Origin: JOPF133 sp052144935
Lineage (GTDB): Bacteria; Acidobacteriota; Terriglobia; Bryobacterales; Bryobacteraceae
Length of the DNA stretch: 64,000 bases
Direction of reading: 5' to 3'
Assembly (NCBI GenBank): GCA_052144935.1
Contig: JBKQPR010000339.1
Coordinates: forward strand, 23,189 to 87,188
The notes beneath the pieces were generated by a model. The model had not been told where the DNA came from. It did not search any database and saw only the letters and a list, made by a program, of their open reading frames with translations. Below are positions 22,830 to 32,427 of the stretch, one piece after another (the first letter of the stretch is position 1; each line of letters starts with the position of its first letter). Both the position numbers and the translations under genes were made by a program.

Positions 22830-25556
22830 TCACTCGAATCCCTCCAGCATCCACAGGCTGCCGCTGGTTCGCACCGCCGGATACAGGATGCTCTTGCCAT
22901 CGGGCGACAGGCTCAGCCGGATGCCGGGAGTGAGATAACTGGACGGCAGGAAGTCCTTAGCGAGATCGCCGATATTCTTCATCTCCTTTGTTTCGATATC
23001 GAGTGAAAACAGACGCACCCGATCCTGCTCGCTCCGGATTCCATAGAGCAAACGGGAATCCTTGGAAAACGTCATTTCGATCGCATCCTCGATACCAAGA
23101 GCGCGAACCGTTTTGCCGTCCGGCGAAATCAACGTCCAGCCCCCGCCGCCTGCATGGTCGAGGAATTTGATCCATCGTCCATCGGGCGACCACTGGGGAA
23201 CCCTGCTAGCGACATTGGCCCGCAGCAGGGCGGGTACCGCCTGCCCGCTGGTCCTGACGATCATGATGCTGCGCTCGCCACTACGGCGCCGGAGATAGGT
23301 AAAACTGTTTCCATCCGGCGACCAGGAGCCGCCATACTCGGTGACATCGGATTCATTGGTCAGGCGTACGGGTGGCCCTCCGGAGACGGAGGAGACCCAG
23401 TTGAAGTTGTGCCCGGTCGCGTCGACACGTGTGTACACCAACCGCTCGGCGCCTGGCGACAGCGCGGGGGTCATGAACCAGTTCGTGGTCCCAGCCGGAA
23501 ACGACGCGGGTGTCACAAGCGGCCGGTCCCATCCCTCGCCGCGCATCCAGATTTCCGGCGGGCCATTGCGAGCGGTCACGTAGGCAAACTTTTCCTGGCG
23601 CATCGCCCACGCGGGCATGCCGGCCGCCAACTCCGAAGCGAACACCCGGTCGGCCGCTCCGTTTTCCAACGAAACCGATACGAACGCAAAGTCGGCTCCG
23701 GACTTTCCAAAGAGAAGCTTCCTTCCATCCGGTGAGACCGATGAGAACCACTCCGAGGACGTGCCGCTGGTAATCTGTCGCCGCGTCCCGGAGTCTACGT
23801 CCGCGATCCATAGATGGACGTGTTCGTCGTCGTGCTTTTCCTGGAGCGAGAGGACGATGTGGCGGCTGTCGGGGAGCCATGAGAATTGGGGAGTGCCGCC
23901 ATAGCCGGGCAGCCATCGCAGAACCTGCCGGGGAGCCGTACGCCCCGCCGGCCAGGGCAAACTCCATGCCTGCCGTTCCTGGGCTAAGTCCATAAAGAGC
24001 AGAATCCTCCGCCCGTCCGGCGAAAACTTGAGATTCGGATTATTGAAGACGACCTTCGCCTCAAAAAACGCCGGTGCATATACCTGGAGGGGAGAGCCGA
24101 CCGGCGAAGCCGTTTTGACCACGAGCTTGCCATCGTCTCTCCTGGCGATCACCGCGAGAGCCTTGCCATCGGGCGAGATAGTCGCGTAGGAGGCTCCAAA
24201 GCTGTAGAAGGCATCCAAAGGCATGACGAGTTCCGGTTCCCCGCCGAATACCGGCACGGAAAAAAGTGCCTGTGGCGGCTTCTTGGCCTGCGGGTTGTCC
24301 CCCACCGTAATGACGCGTTTGCTATCCGGAGACCAGCCCACGACGCCCGCTGCCGTGCTGCCATGGGTGAGCTGAACGGGGGTTGGAGAATTCAGATAGC
24401 GCAGGAAGACCTGGCGCACTCCAGCGACCTCCGCGCTGTAGGCGAATGCCTGGCCGTCTGGCGACCAGACCGAGACCGCCCCGAGCGGGATGGCCCAAGA
24501 CACTTCCATGGGAGTGAACCGGTAATGACCGGCGCCAGCGGCGCTGTGACGGCGTTCCCACCAGGCGCCACCCGCCGCGGCCAGCAAGATCGCTGCGGCG
24601 ATCGCGGCTCGCAACCACCACTGGCGCAGCATCGAACCGGTGGCAGGAGCGCCCGCTGGGCCCGGCGCGCTCGGAACCGCTTCCGCCGCCGTGAGCACAT
24701 CCGAAAGATGTTCCTGCTGCCCGCCCAGATCGCGGTAGAGATCGCGCGACGAATCGTAGCGCGCGGTCACGTCCTTCTCCAGGCACCGGCCGATGGTCCA
24801 GCGGAGCGGCGCGGGAATCTTCGCGTCGATAGGCTTGGGCTCCTCGGTCAGGATCGCCGACATGGTCTGGACGTGGGTCTCGCTCGCGAACGGCCGCTTG
24901 CCCGTGGCCATTTCGTAAAGCACCACGCCAAACGAGAACTGATCGGAACGGTGATCCACCGCCAGCCCGCGCACCTGCTCCGGACTCATATAGACCACCG
25001 TGCCGAGAACCGTTCCGGGCTGCGTATCAAGCTGCGTCGCGGTGGAGTCGCTCTGCGCCACCGGCGCGTCCGCTTTCGCAGCCTGCCGCGCCAGTCCGAA
25101 ATCGAGGATCTTGACGCGCCCCTCGGTAGTCACCATGATGTTTTCGGGCTTCAGGTCGCGGTGCGTGATGCTCGCCGCGTGCGCCGCCGCCATGCCATCG
25201 GCAAGCTGCACCGCGATGCGGTAGAATTCGCGCACCGGGATCTGCCCGCGCTCGATGCGGCTGCGCAGGGATTCGCCTTCCACCAGCTCGCTGACGATAT
25301 AGAACCGGCCGTCTTCGGCGCCGAAATCATAAAGCGCCACGATGTTGGGATGGTTCAGCGCCGCTGCCGCCCGCGCCTCGCGCTCGAAGCGCGCCCGCCG
25401 GTCGGCCATCCCGAACGCCTCGTCGTTCAGGACCTTGACAGCGACATCGCGGCCCAGGCGCGTATCGCGGGCGCGGTACACCTCGCCCATACCGCCCGCG
25501 CCCAGCAGCGCAACGATCTCGTAGGGACCGAGTTTGTCGCCCGCCGTGAGAGGCAT
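22830..25556 (-). CDS. Transmembrane Ser/Thr protein kinase with PD40/beta-propeller sensor
   Basis: Protein of 908 residues. An N-terminal Hanks-type kinase (GAGGMGEVYRARDTRLG P-loop, VAVKVL with the Lys, HRDLKPENIMV, DFG in ILDFGLAR, GTVVYMSPEQVRG) is followed by one membrane helix near residue 320 (AAIAAAILLAAAGGAWW). About 560 residues of WD40-like TolB/PD40 repeats follow (repeated SPDGK/SPDGR). It is likely a membrane sensor kinase of the type expanded in Acidobacteriota. ATG 25556 is chosen over GTG 25565 because TAGAAT (25572-25567, minus strand) would place transcription start after the GTG. It lies between two copies of a ~40-base repeat. Confidence 0.88.
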   Translation of the reverse strand: MPLTAGDKLGPYEIVALLGAGGMGEVYRARDTRLGRDVAVKVLNDEAFGMADRRARFEREARAAAALNHPNIVALYDFGAEDGRFYIVSELVEGESLRSRIERGQIPVREFYRIAVQLADGMAAAHAASITHRDLKPENIMVTTEGRVKILDFGLARQAAKADAPVAQSDSTATQLDTQPGTVLGTVVYMSPEQVRGLAVDHRSDQFSFGVVLYEMATGKRPFASETHVQTMSAILTEEPKPIDAKIPAPLRWTIGRCLEKDVTARYDSSRDLYRDLGGQQEHLSDVLTAAEAVPSAPGPAGAPATGSMLRQWWLRAAIAAAILLAAAGGAWWERRHSAAGAGHYRFTPMEVSWAIPLGAVSVWSPDGQAFAYSAEVAGVRQVFLRYLNSPTPVQLTHGSTAAGVVGWSPDSKRVITVGDNPQAKKPPQALFSVPVFGGEPELVMPLDAFYSFGASYATISPDGKALAVIARRDDGKLVVKTASPVGSPLQVYAPAFFEAKVVFNNPNLKFSPDGRRILLFMDLAQERQAWSLPWPAGRTAPRQVLRWLPGYGGTPQFSWLPDSRHIVLSLQEKHDDEHVHLWIADVDSGTRRQITSGTSSEWFSSVSPDGRKLLFGKSGADFAFVSVSLENGAADRVFASELAAGMPAWAMRQEKFAYVTARNGPPEIWMRGEGWDRPLVTPASFPAGTTNWFMTPALSPGAERLVYTRVDATGHNFNWVSSVSGGPPVRLTNESDVTEYGGSWSPDGNSFTYLRRRSGERSIMIVRTSGQAVPALLRANVASRVPQWSPDGRWIKFLDHAGGGGWTLISPDGKTVRALGIEDAIEMTFSKDSRLLYGIRSEQDRVRLFSLDIETKEMKNIGDLAKDFLPSSYLTPGIRLSLSPDGKSILYPAVRTSGSLWMLEGFE

Positions 25557-25639
25557 GTTGCCCACGATTCTACCCCAGGCTCATGGTTCCGCGCGGCTTT
25601 TCACAGCCGGTACAGCTCTCCCGCCGGATGATGTTGTGT

Positions 25640-25759
25640 TGTTGTGGGGGATGCCCTCAGGGCCCGGTGCCCTCTGGGCCTGGTTCTGAAAGCGCGTCGG
25701 ATCCGTCCGTCAGCGCGTGACGGGTCGAGCGTCTTGATTCCAAAGAGGCCTCACTCGAA
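25640..25759. repeat. Repeat block upstream of the kinase, copy of its downstream flank
   Basis: Contains GATGCCCTCAGGGCCC plus a second GGTGCCCTCTGGGCC unit. From 25722 there is a segment matching 22798-22838 (shared parts AGCGTCTTGAT and GGCCTCACTCGAA). At 22830 the shared CACTCGAA is the kinase's own last two codons and stop read backwards. The copy here may thus be what is left of a second kinase-gene end. It runs directly into the truncated VOC gene. Confidence 0.55.
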
Positions 25760-26144
25760 GACCGACCTGGAGCGCTCGTGCCGGTTCTATCGCGAGATCC
25801 TGGGCCTCGAAGAGATCGCGCGGCCCCCCTTTCTCTTTCCGGGCGCCTGGTTCAGCGTGGGAGGCGAGCAGCAGTTGCACCCGATCGTGCACGCGGGCGC
25901 GACCTTCCGGGGCGAGAAGGGGATCGACACGCGCGACAACCATTGCGCCGTGCGGGTGGAGGATTATCTTGCCGCGGTCGAGTTTCTGCGCGGCAAGGGT
26001 TATCGCGAGGACGCCGCCGATCCGGATCCGCTGAAAATGAGGACCCAGCCACATGCCACAGCGGGATTCCCGCAGATCTACATCTGCGATCCGGATTGGC
26101 ACGTCATCGAGATCAACGCGGCGCAATTACCCCCCGGGGCCTGA
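25734..26144 (+). CDS. VOC (glyoxalase/dioxygenase-fold) protein, 5' end replaced
   Basis: Vicinal oxygen chelate domain protein: TDLERSCRFYREILGLEE, FPGAWFSVGGEQQLHPIV, NHCAVRVEDYLAAVEFLRGK and the C-terminal IYICDPDWHVIEIN with the metal-binding Glu. Relatives start with a first strand such as LHHVALxV directly before TDLERS. Here that strand is replaced by translated repeat sequence (PKRPHSK). The only in-frame start near it is TTG 25734, giving 136 residues. The gene is probably N-terminally truncated by the repeat next to it and may be inactive. Confidence 0.6.
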   Translation: MIPKRPHSKTDLERSCRFYREILGLEEIARPPFLFPGAWFSVGGEQQLHPIVHAGATFRGEKGIDTRDNHCAVRVEDYLAAVEFLRGKGYREDAADPDPLKMRTQPHATAGFPQIYICDPDWHVIEINAAQLPPGA

Positions 26145-26169
26145 ACGCCGGCATACCGATGACGGCGGG

Positions 26170-27906
26170 TCAGCGCACTTCCTCGAACTGGACGGTGGGG
26201 GGCCGGTAGGGCGTCAAGCGGGGCGGGTGGGCGTCAGGCTCCAGGAGCCAGGTTGTACGGTCGCGATAATAGTGGACCAGGTCGTCGTCCCGGCCGGCGC
26301 CGAGGTCCTGCGCCCACACCACCGGGGCCTGGTCGATATCGGCGGCGTTGTGGATCCACTCGTGATAGCCGTGCCGGGGCCAGTAGCGTACAAATACGAG
26401 TTGCTTGCCGGGCTGTCCGGCCAGCGCGGCGTTGATAGCGACCCGCCCCTCGGGATCTTCCGGGGCGATCGCATCCCAGGTCTGATAGCGGTCCATCGCC
26501 CGCAGAACGTCGGCGTCCCCCATCGCGTGCAGGCCGTACCAGAACAGGAAATGCGCGCCGCAGAGGAGCAGGAGCCATCGCGCTGCCTCGCGGCCGGCGG
26601 CCAGTCCGCGCACGTTCCACCGGCTGAGCCGCACCATTCCCTCAATGGCGGCCAGCACCAACAGGCAGGCGATTGCCGCCAGATAGTGCGGGAAAAAGTA
26701 GGGATAGAAGTTGGACCCGAGGGCGAACAGCGCCACGGTGATCCCGAGCCAGGCAAAGGGGAATTGGAGCAAAGCCGGGAGAAAGGCCGGCAGCGCCAGA
26801 AGCAGGGGCGGCAGCAGGAAGAACCGGTAGAATCCGATGCGGCCTGCCAGACGACTTAAGTAAGTCCCGACCGTTTCGGGAGTATCTCCGTGCGCCGCCG
26901 CCTGACCTTGATAGTACAGCCATTGGTTCGGCGCGAGATCGCCGTGCGGTTGCGGATTGGGCTGGAAGGTGAACGTAGTGGGCACACCGTACCGATAGCG
27001 GCTGAGCATATAAGGCAGAGTGGTCCAGCTTCCGGTGACGGCGTGATTGTGCAGCAGAATCAGCGCCAGGGCGGGAACCACGGCCAGCGCCGCGGGCTTG
27101 GCCATGCGGGCCAGTTTGCGCCGCTCCTCGGCCGGCCGAAGCAGGGGCAGAAGGAACAGCGCCACGCTGAGGTCGAGGAACAGGGATTCGTAGGGGCGCG
27201 AGAGCATTTGAAGGCCCAGCCCGGCGCCCAGCAGGATGGCATCGCGGGTGCGCCCGTGGTCGCGCAGGCGGGGCAGGGATCCGAACACCAGGCAGCCGGC
27301 GATGGCGGAAACGGCGCCGCCCCAGTAGGTGTTCATCCAGGAGCTGAGTGGGCCGAACATACAGACCGCCAACAGCCCGCCGGCCAGAGACCAGCCCGGC
27401 GTGGTCCAGCCGCGCAGCATCCAGTAGCACAGCGCGGAGACGGCCGCCGCGGAAAGCAGGATGCCGGCCCATGGCGAACCGAACGCGATTTGGCCGAGCG
27501 CCAGGGCGAGCGCGGGACCCAAGGGATAGATGGAACTGTACGAGGGCGCCTGCAGCACGAAGTTGGTTTCGAAAAACTGGTGCATGGGGTGAACCGGATT
27601 GGCCAGCCGGAAATGCGCCAGGGTGTCGGCCAGCAGGAGATAGCTGAAATCGTCGGCCCCCGCCGGGGTGGGCACCGGAAAATGGGGCAGGAGGGCCAGG
27701 CGAAGCGCCGCCGCCAGGCCGCCGAGCAGCAGCATGCTCCAGCCGGTTCTTTGGGCGATCCGGAGCGCGGCAGGCTCGATCGCCGCCCGGCCTAGAACCA
27801 GCGCCACCAGCAACGCCGCCACAGCCAATTCCAAAAAGTCGCTCGCGCCGAAGCCGATCGGATTGTGCAGTGGCAGAAACGAGCGAAACAGGTGGAACAG
27901 ATACAT
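26170..27906 (-). CDS. GT-C-like multi-spanning membrane protein
   Basis: Protein of 578 residues with about 12 hydrophobic helices and a soluble C-terminal part of ~130 residues. The motif PAGADDFSYLLLADTLAH after the second or third helix resembles the acidic loop of GT-C glycosyltransferases (GT39/PMT-like). FLDLSVALFLLPLLRPAEER is a typical cytosolic turn. It probably transfers a sugar from a polyprenyl carrier outside the cytoplasmic membrane, but the substrate is unknown. It ends 25 bases from the convergent VOC gene and lies downstream of the rhamnosidase gene on the same strand. Confidence 0.7.
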   Translation of the reverse strand: MYLFHLFRSFLPLHNPIGFGASDFLELAVAALLVALVLGRAAIEPAALRIAQRTGWSMLLLGGLAAALRLALLPHFPVPTPAGADDFSYLLLADTLAHFRLANPVHPMHQFFETNFVLQAPSYSSIYPLGPALALALGQIAFGSPWAGILLSAAAVSALCYWMLRGWTTPGWSLAGGLLAVCMFGPLSSWMNTYWGGAVSAIAGCLVFGSLPRLRDHGRTRDAILLGAGLGLQMLSRPYESLFLDLSVALFLLPLLRPAEERRKLARMAKPAALAVVPALALILLHNHAVTGSWTTLPYMLSRYRYGVPTTFTFQPNPQPHGDLAPNQWLYYQGQAAAHGDTPETVGTYLSRLAGRIGFYRFFLLPPLLLALPAFLPALLQFPFAWLGITVALFALGSNFYPYFFPHYLAAIACLLVLAAIEGMVRLSRWNVRGLAAGREAARWLLLLCGAHFLFWYGLHAMGDADVLRAMDRYQTWDAIAPEDPEGRVAINAALAGQPGKQLVFVRYWPRHGYHEWIHNAADIDQAPVVWAQDLGAGRDDDLVHYYRDRTTWLLEPDAHPPRLTPYRPPTVQFEEVR

Positions 27907-27968
27907 AGCCTATGCCTCATTCTCACAGAAGAGCGGGGCTGTCCGGCGTGCCGCGCAAGCCGGTTCTT

Positions 27969-28019
27969 CGCCGCCAACTGGCGGGTGCCAGCTCGCGGGC
28001 GCCAACTGGCGGGCGCCGG
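27969..28019. repeat. Short tandem repeat between rhamnosidase and GT-C genes
   Basis: The unit GCCAACTGGCGGG(T/C)GCC occurs twice (27974-27990 and 28001-28017), separated by a degenerate third unit (AGCTCGCGGGC). It fills the 117-base gap between two minus-strand genes. It also holds CTGGCGGGTGCCAG inverted pairing, so a weak terminator or processing site is possible. Confidence 0.45.
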
Positions 28020-28023
28020 GTCT

Positions 28024-31000
28024 TTATAGGCTCGAGCGGAAACTGTAGGATCCCGATTCCACCTCGAACAGCGCGCCATCGTTCTCCGCGCGCACAAACT
28101 TGACGCCGCGCGAGGCGGCGGCCTTGTGCCCCGATTCGGTCACCGCGGAAGCGTCCCTGGCCGGCAGCCACACTGCGGCGGTGGTATTGGCCGGCACTGT
28201 CACCTCCAGACTGAAGGCGCCCCCGGCGCGCTTCCACGAGCAGGCAATGGTCCCATACATGGATTGATGGGACGCCTTCACGAACGTCAGATCGCCGGCC
28301 GGATACGGGTGGATGAGGACGTGCCGGAAGGCCGGCTTTTCGGGGTCGGACCGGATCCCGGCCAGGTATTCGTACATCCACACCGCCAGATCGCCGATCT
28401 GCATGACGTGGTTGCCGGAATTCATGGCCGGATCGGCCGTGTCGCCGTTCCAGAGCTCCCAAATCGTAGTGGCGCCCTTCTCCACCATGTAGCCCCAGCC
28501 GGGATATGTCTTTTGCGTAGCGATCTGGTAGGCCGTGTCGGCGTGGCCGCTGTCGGTCAGCGTGCGCATCAGCCATTGGGCCCCCACCAGGCCCGTGCCC
28601 ACGTGCCCGTGGCTTTCCTCCTCAATCCGGCGCGTCAGGGTGTCGATCACCGCCGCGCGGCTCTCGGGGGGCACCATCCCGAAATACAGCGGCAGCACAC
28701 TGGAGGTCTGCGTGCCGTTGTCGTACATCGCAGTCAGGGGTTTGAAGAAGTGTTTCTGAAATGCCTCATTGACCTGTTCGGCCTGGGTTTCGAAATTCGC
28801 CGCGTCGGGCGGTTTGTCGATCAGCCGGGCGTAGCGGGCCATGGTGCGGAGCAGATAGTAATAATAGGCCGTCCCTAACAGTGTCTTATCGGTGATGCGG
28901 GCCGGGTCCTGGGAGTGGATCAGTTTAGGGTCCTCGGGCGGCACGCACCAATCGCCGTACTGGTCTTTGGGCATGAGTCCGTTCTGAAGATAGGTCCGCT
29001 CGTGTTCGATCCACTTCTTCATGGCGGGATAGTCGCGCTCGATCACGCGTTGGTCGCCATACTGGTCGTAGAGCATGCCGTGGACGAAGATGAACGTGCT
29101 CGGCCAGGTAAGGTCGTCATAGTAGTGAGGCCAGTAATTCGGAGATACCACCGGGATGCTGCCGTCGGGCTTCTGAGAATCGGCCAGGTCGGTCATCCAC
29201 TTGGAGTAAAAGGCCGCCACGTCGAACATGTAACTCTCGCTGCGGCTCACCTGCGAGCGGTCTCCCAGCCAGCCCTGGCGCTCGTCGCGCTGCGGGCAAT
29301 CGGTGGGGATGCTGCGATAGTTGCCGCGCACGCCCCAAAACACGTTGTGGTGGATCTGGTTGAGCAGCTCGTTGGAGCTGGTGAAGTCCGCGGTTCTCTC
29401 CATATCGTCGTGCACTACGCGGCCTTCGAGAGCCGGCGCCCCCGGTTCGCCGGGGAATCCGGTGACTTCGACGAAGCGGAAGCCGTGGTAAGTCAATCGC
29501 GGCTCCCAAACTTCCGTACCTTCGCCCTTGAGGGTGTAGAGGTCGGTGGCGCGGGCGGTGCGCAGGTTGGCGACGTACAACGATCCATCCGGGTTGAGAG
29601 TCTCGGCGTGCCGCAACCGGACCTGCGCGCCCTTGGGGCCGGAGACCTGCAAGCGGCACCAGCCGACCATGTTTTGGCCCATGTCGAAAATATAGACATC
29701 CGGCCGCAGTTGCTTGACGCCGACGGGCCGAATGGTCTCGGTAACCCGCAGAGGCTCGGCCATTTGCGCGGCCGGAACGCCGGATGGCGCGAGCACGGCG
29801 TCGGCCGGTCCCCAGTTGGCGTCGTCGAATCCCGCCTGGCTCCAGCCGGCCAGTTCCATGCGGGCGTCGTACTCCTCGCCATCGTACTCATTGTTGGCGC
29901 GGATGGGCCCCTGGGTGGTCAATTTCCAGGTGGTGTCGGAGACCACACTGGCGTGGCTGCCGTCCTCAAATTCCAGGTTGAGCTGCACTAATGCCTTGGG
30001 ATAGCCGAAGTTACGCGCTGAGCCGTCGCCCCGCGGGGCATAAAACCGTCCATTGCCCAGGATCAGGCCGATGGCGTTGCGGCCCTGGGCCACCTGCCCG
30101 GTCACGTCGAAGGTTTCGTAAAGGATGTGCTTGTCATAATCGGTGAGGCCGGGCGATAAGACGTGATCGCCCACCTTGTTGCCGTTGAGATACAGCTCCG
30201 AAAGGCCCAATCCGGAGTAGTAGATTACCGCGCGGCGCAGCTTCTTTTCCACCGTGAATTCCTTGCGCAGCATGCGCGCCGGCAGGCGGTGCTCCGCCGT
30301 GAAGGCGGCCGGACCCCAGGGGGCCATCCCGTAGCTGCCCAACTCCTTGGCGGCCGGCCAGGCGACGTCGAGAAAATCGGGCATTTCCCAGCCACTTTCC
30401 GGCTTGGCGGTAGCCTTCCAATGGCTGCCCGAGAGGACCACCAGGGGATCGCCGGACTCGAACTCCACCCGCACCGCGGCGATCAAACCGGCCGGACGGT
30501 CCGGCCGCGTGTGCGATGCTCGCACGGCCACCACGTTGTCTCCGGGACGCACCAGGTGGGTGACGTCGGCGGGAAATGGCAAACTGGCGTTGGACGCGGC
30601 GGCGATCTCCCGGCCATTGAAAAAGACTTGCGCCTGGTCGTCGGCGCCGGCAATGCAAATGGCGCGCTTGACCTTAAGGCCGTCCGGGACGGTAAACGTC
30701 TCTCGGAAATAACGTTCGCCTACGGGTGCGCTGGTTTGGGCCTGCGGAATGTCCCACACCCAGCGGGCCTGTTCCAGGTCGCGATACGGGCTGGCCGGGT
30801 CGCGCACCAACCCCTGCTCGTCGCGGCCAATCCATTGGCCCTCCCAATCTTCCGCGCGCAACAGCCCCATGGACCACCCGGCCGCGGCGCTCCAGTCGCT
30901 GGCGTGGCCGTCCTGGTCCCAAACCTGCACTTCCCAGAAGGCCGCGACGCCAGAAGTAAGTGGCTTCCCCCGATACACCACCTGAATGGATTGATCCGAC

Positions 31001-31260
31001 TCCACTTTGCCCGAATCCCAGAGATCGCCGGTGTTGCCGCGCAACGCCTGGCCGGTCGAAGCCACCAGCACGCGGTAGGCGGTCTGGCGCAGGCCGCGCG
31101 CCTTGGGATTGGCCGGGGCCAGCACCCAACTCAGCCTCGGTTCCGCGGCGTCGATGCCCGCCGGGTTGACGCGGTACTCGCAGCGGAGCCGTTCCGGGCG
31201 CACCGAGGAGGCGCCCCACAGCGTCACAGCAGCCGAAAGGATCAAGAGAGCCTGCTTCAT
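28024..31260 (-). CDS. Secreted alpha-L-rhamnosidase (GH78)
   Basis: Protein of 1078 residues with a signal peptide (MKQALLILSAAVTLWGASS). After N-terminal beta-sandwich domains (RLRCEYRVNPAGIDAAEPRL, then SWVL) comes the GH78 (alpha/alpha)6 barrel, whose general-acid region is PTDCPQRDERQGWLGDRS; DGSIPVVSPNYWP and WGYMVEKGATTIWELWNGD are also family hallmarks. It would release L-rhamnose from plant or microbial glycans in the periplasm or outside. ATG 31260 is chosen because the preceding in-frame residues do not form a signal peptide. It is divergent from the exopolysaccharide locus. Confidence 0.92.
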   Translation of the reverse strand: MKQALLILSAAVTLWGASSVRPERLRCEYRVNPAGIDAAEPRLSWVLAPANPKARGLRQTAYRVLVASTGQALRGNTGDLWDSGKVESDQSIQVVYRGKPLTSGVAAFWEVQVWDQDGHASDWSAAAGWSMGLLRAEDWEGQWIGRDEQGLVRDPASPYRDLEQARWVWDIPQAQTSAPVGERYFRETFTVPDGLKVKRAICIAGADDQAQVFFNGREIAAASNASLPFPADVTHLVRPGDNVVAVRASHTRPDRPAGLIAAVRVEFESGDPLVVLSGSHWKATAKPESGWEMPDFLDVAWPAAKELGSYGMAPWGPAAFTAEHRLPARMLRKEFTVEKKLRRAVIYYSGLGLSELYLNGNKVGDHVLSPGLTDYDKHILYETFDVTGQVAQGRNAIGLILGNGRFYAPRGDGSARNFGYPKALVQLNLEFEDGSHASVVSDTTWKLTTQGPIRANNEYDGEEYDARMELAGWSQAGFDDANWGPADAVLAPSGVPAAQMAEPLRVTETIRPVGVKQLRPDVYIFDMGQNMVGWCRLQVSGPKGAQVRLRHAETLNPDGSLYVANLRTARATDLYTLKGEGTEVWEPRLTYHGFRFVEVTGFPGEPGAPALEGRVVHDDMERTADFTSSNELLNQIHHNVFWGVRGNYRSIPTDCPQRDERQGWLGDRSQVSRSESYMFDVAAFYSKWMTDLADSQKPDGSIPVVSPNYWPHYYDDLTWPSTFIFVHGMLYDQYGDQRVIERDYPAMKKWIEHERTYLQNGLMPKDQYGDWCVPPEDPKLIHSQDPARITDKTLLGTAYYYYLLRTMARYARLIDKPPDAANFETQAEQVNEAFQKHFFKPLTAMYDNGTQTSSVLPLYFGMVPPESRAAVIDTLTRRIEEESHGHVGTGLVGAQWLMRTLTDSGHADTAYQIATQKTYPGWGYMVEKGATTIWELWNGDTADPAMNSGNHVMQIGDLAVWMYEYLAGIRSDPEKPAFRHVLIHPYPAGDLTFVKASHQSMYGTIACSWKRAGGAFSLEVTVPANTTAAVWLPARDASAVTESGHKAAASRGVKFVRAENDGALFEVESGSYSFRSSL

Positions 31261-31488
31261 AGCGTTTACAAAGTACCACACGGCGGACTGCGTTGAGGAG
31301 ATCGGCATAAACGGGGCCTTCCAACAGATCTTCATCCCAAAAAAACTTGCGTACACCCCTACAGGAAATTGGTATACCGCCGATAGTCTTGTTTGAGACC
31401 AAGCCGCCAGGCACTGGGAAGGGCCGAAATCAAGAGGACCTCATCCACCCCGACCCGGCGCGGGGTCCACGAATCGCGAAGAATTGCC

Positions 31489-32427
31489 ATGAGACTAGTC
31501 ACACTCGTTCTGTTGTTGGTTGCCCTGGCCGAAGCCCAGGTACACGGATTGCCCACGGAGACGACCGCCAATCTTCCCGTCCAGAAGATCGGACCGCAAG
31601 ACTTGATTGCCATTCAAGTTTATGATTCTCCTGAGTTTACCCGCACGGTTCGGGTTGGAGCCGACGGTCAGATGCGGCTGCCCATGCTGCAAGAGAAGAT
31701 CCGGGCGGAAGGCTTAATGCCCAATGAACTGGAAGCCTCCGTGGCGGAGGCGCTGGCGCGCGAGGGCCTGCTTGTAGACCCGTTCGTTACCATCACGGTC
31801 GCCGAATACAGCAGCCGGCCCGTCAGCGTGGCGGGTGCGGTCAAGACCCCGCTGACCTTTCAGGCCAGTGCGCCGGTTACTTTGCTGGAGGCCCTCACCC
31901 GGGCAGGCGGGTTGACCGCCGAAGCCGGCCCGGAGATCCTCATCAGCAAAACGCAGCCAGGTCCGGATGGCGAGCCCGCCGCGCTGATTCAGCGTGTTCC
32001 GGTGAAGGCGCTGATCGACTCGGCCGACCCGGAAGCCAATTTGAAGCTGACTGGCGGCGAAGAGGTCCGGGTGCCCGAAGCCGGCAAGGTCTTCGTGGTT
32101 GGGAACGTAAAGAAGCCGGGAGCCTTCGCGGTGCAGGATGGGTCGGAGACCAGCGTGCTCAAGATGCTGGCTCTGGCGGAAGGACTGGCGCCGTATGCCG
32201 GGAAACTGGCCTATATCTACCGGCGCGAGGCTTCCGGGTCCAAGAATGAAATTCCCATCGAGCTGAGCAAGATCATGGACCGCAAGGCGCCCGATGCGCC
32301 ACTGTTGCCGAACGACGTTCTCTATGTCACGGACAACCACGGCAAACGGATCGGCATGGCGGCGATCGAGAAATTGCTTCTGTTCGGCTCGACAGCGGGC
32401 GCTACGGCGCTCATTTACGGTCGGTGA
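31489..32427 (+). CDS. Wza-like polysaccharide export protein
   Basis: Protein of 312 residues with a signal peptide (MRLVTLVLLLVALAEAQ). The poly_export domain follows (KIGPQDLIAIQVYDSPEFTR, then TVRVGADGQMRLPML), then SLBB domains (RPVSVAGAVKTPLTF; VFVVGNVKKPGAF). It forms the outer-membrane/periplasmic channel for exopolysaccharide. No lipobox Cys is seen, unlike E. coli Wza. ATG 31489 starts the signal peptide. It heads a co-directional block running to 47022, and its stop overlaps the next start (GTGA). The 228-base divergent region 31261-31488 presumably holds promoters for both directions. Confidence 0.88.
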   Translation: MRLVTLVLLLVALAEAQVHGLPTETTANLPVQKIGPQDLIAIQVYDSPEFTRTVRVGADGQMRLPMLQEKIRAEGLMPNELEASVAEALAREGLLVDPFVTITVAEYSSRPVSVAGAVKTPLTFQASAPVTLLEALTRAGGLTAEAGPEILISKTQPGPDGEPAALIQRVPVKALIDSADPEANLKLTGGEEVRVPEAGKVFVVGNVKKPGAFAVQDGSETSVLKMLALAEGLAPYAGKLAYIYRREASGSKNEIPIELSKIMDRKAPDAPLLPNDVLYVTDNHGKRIGMAAIEKLLLFGSTAGATALIYGR

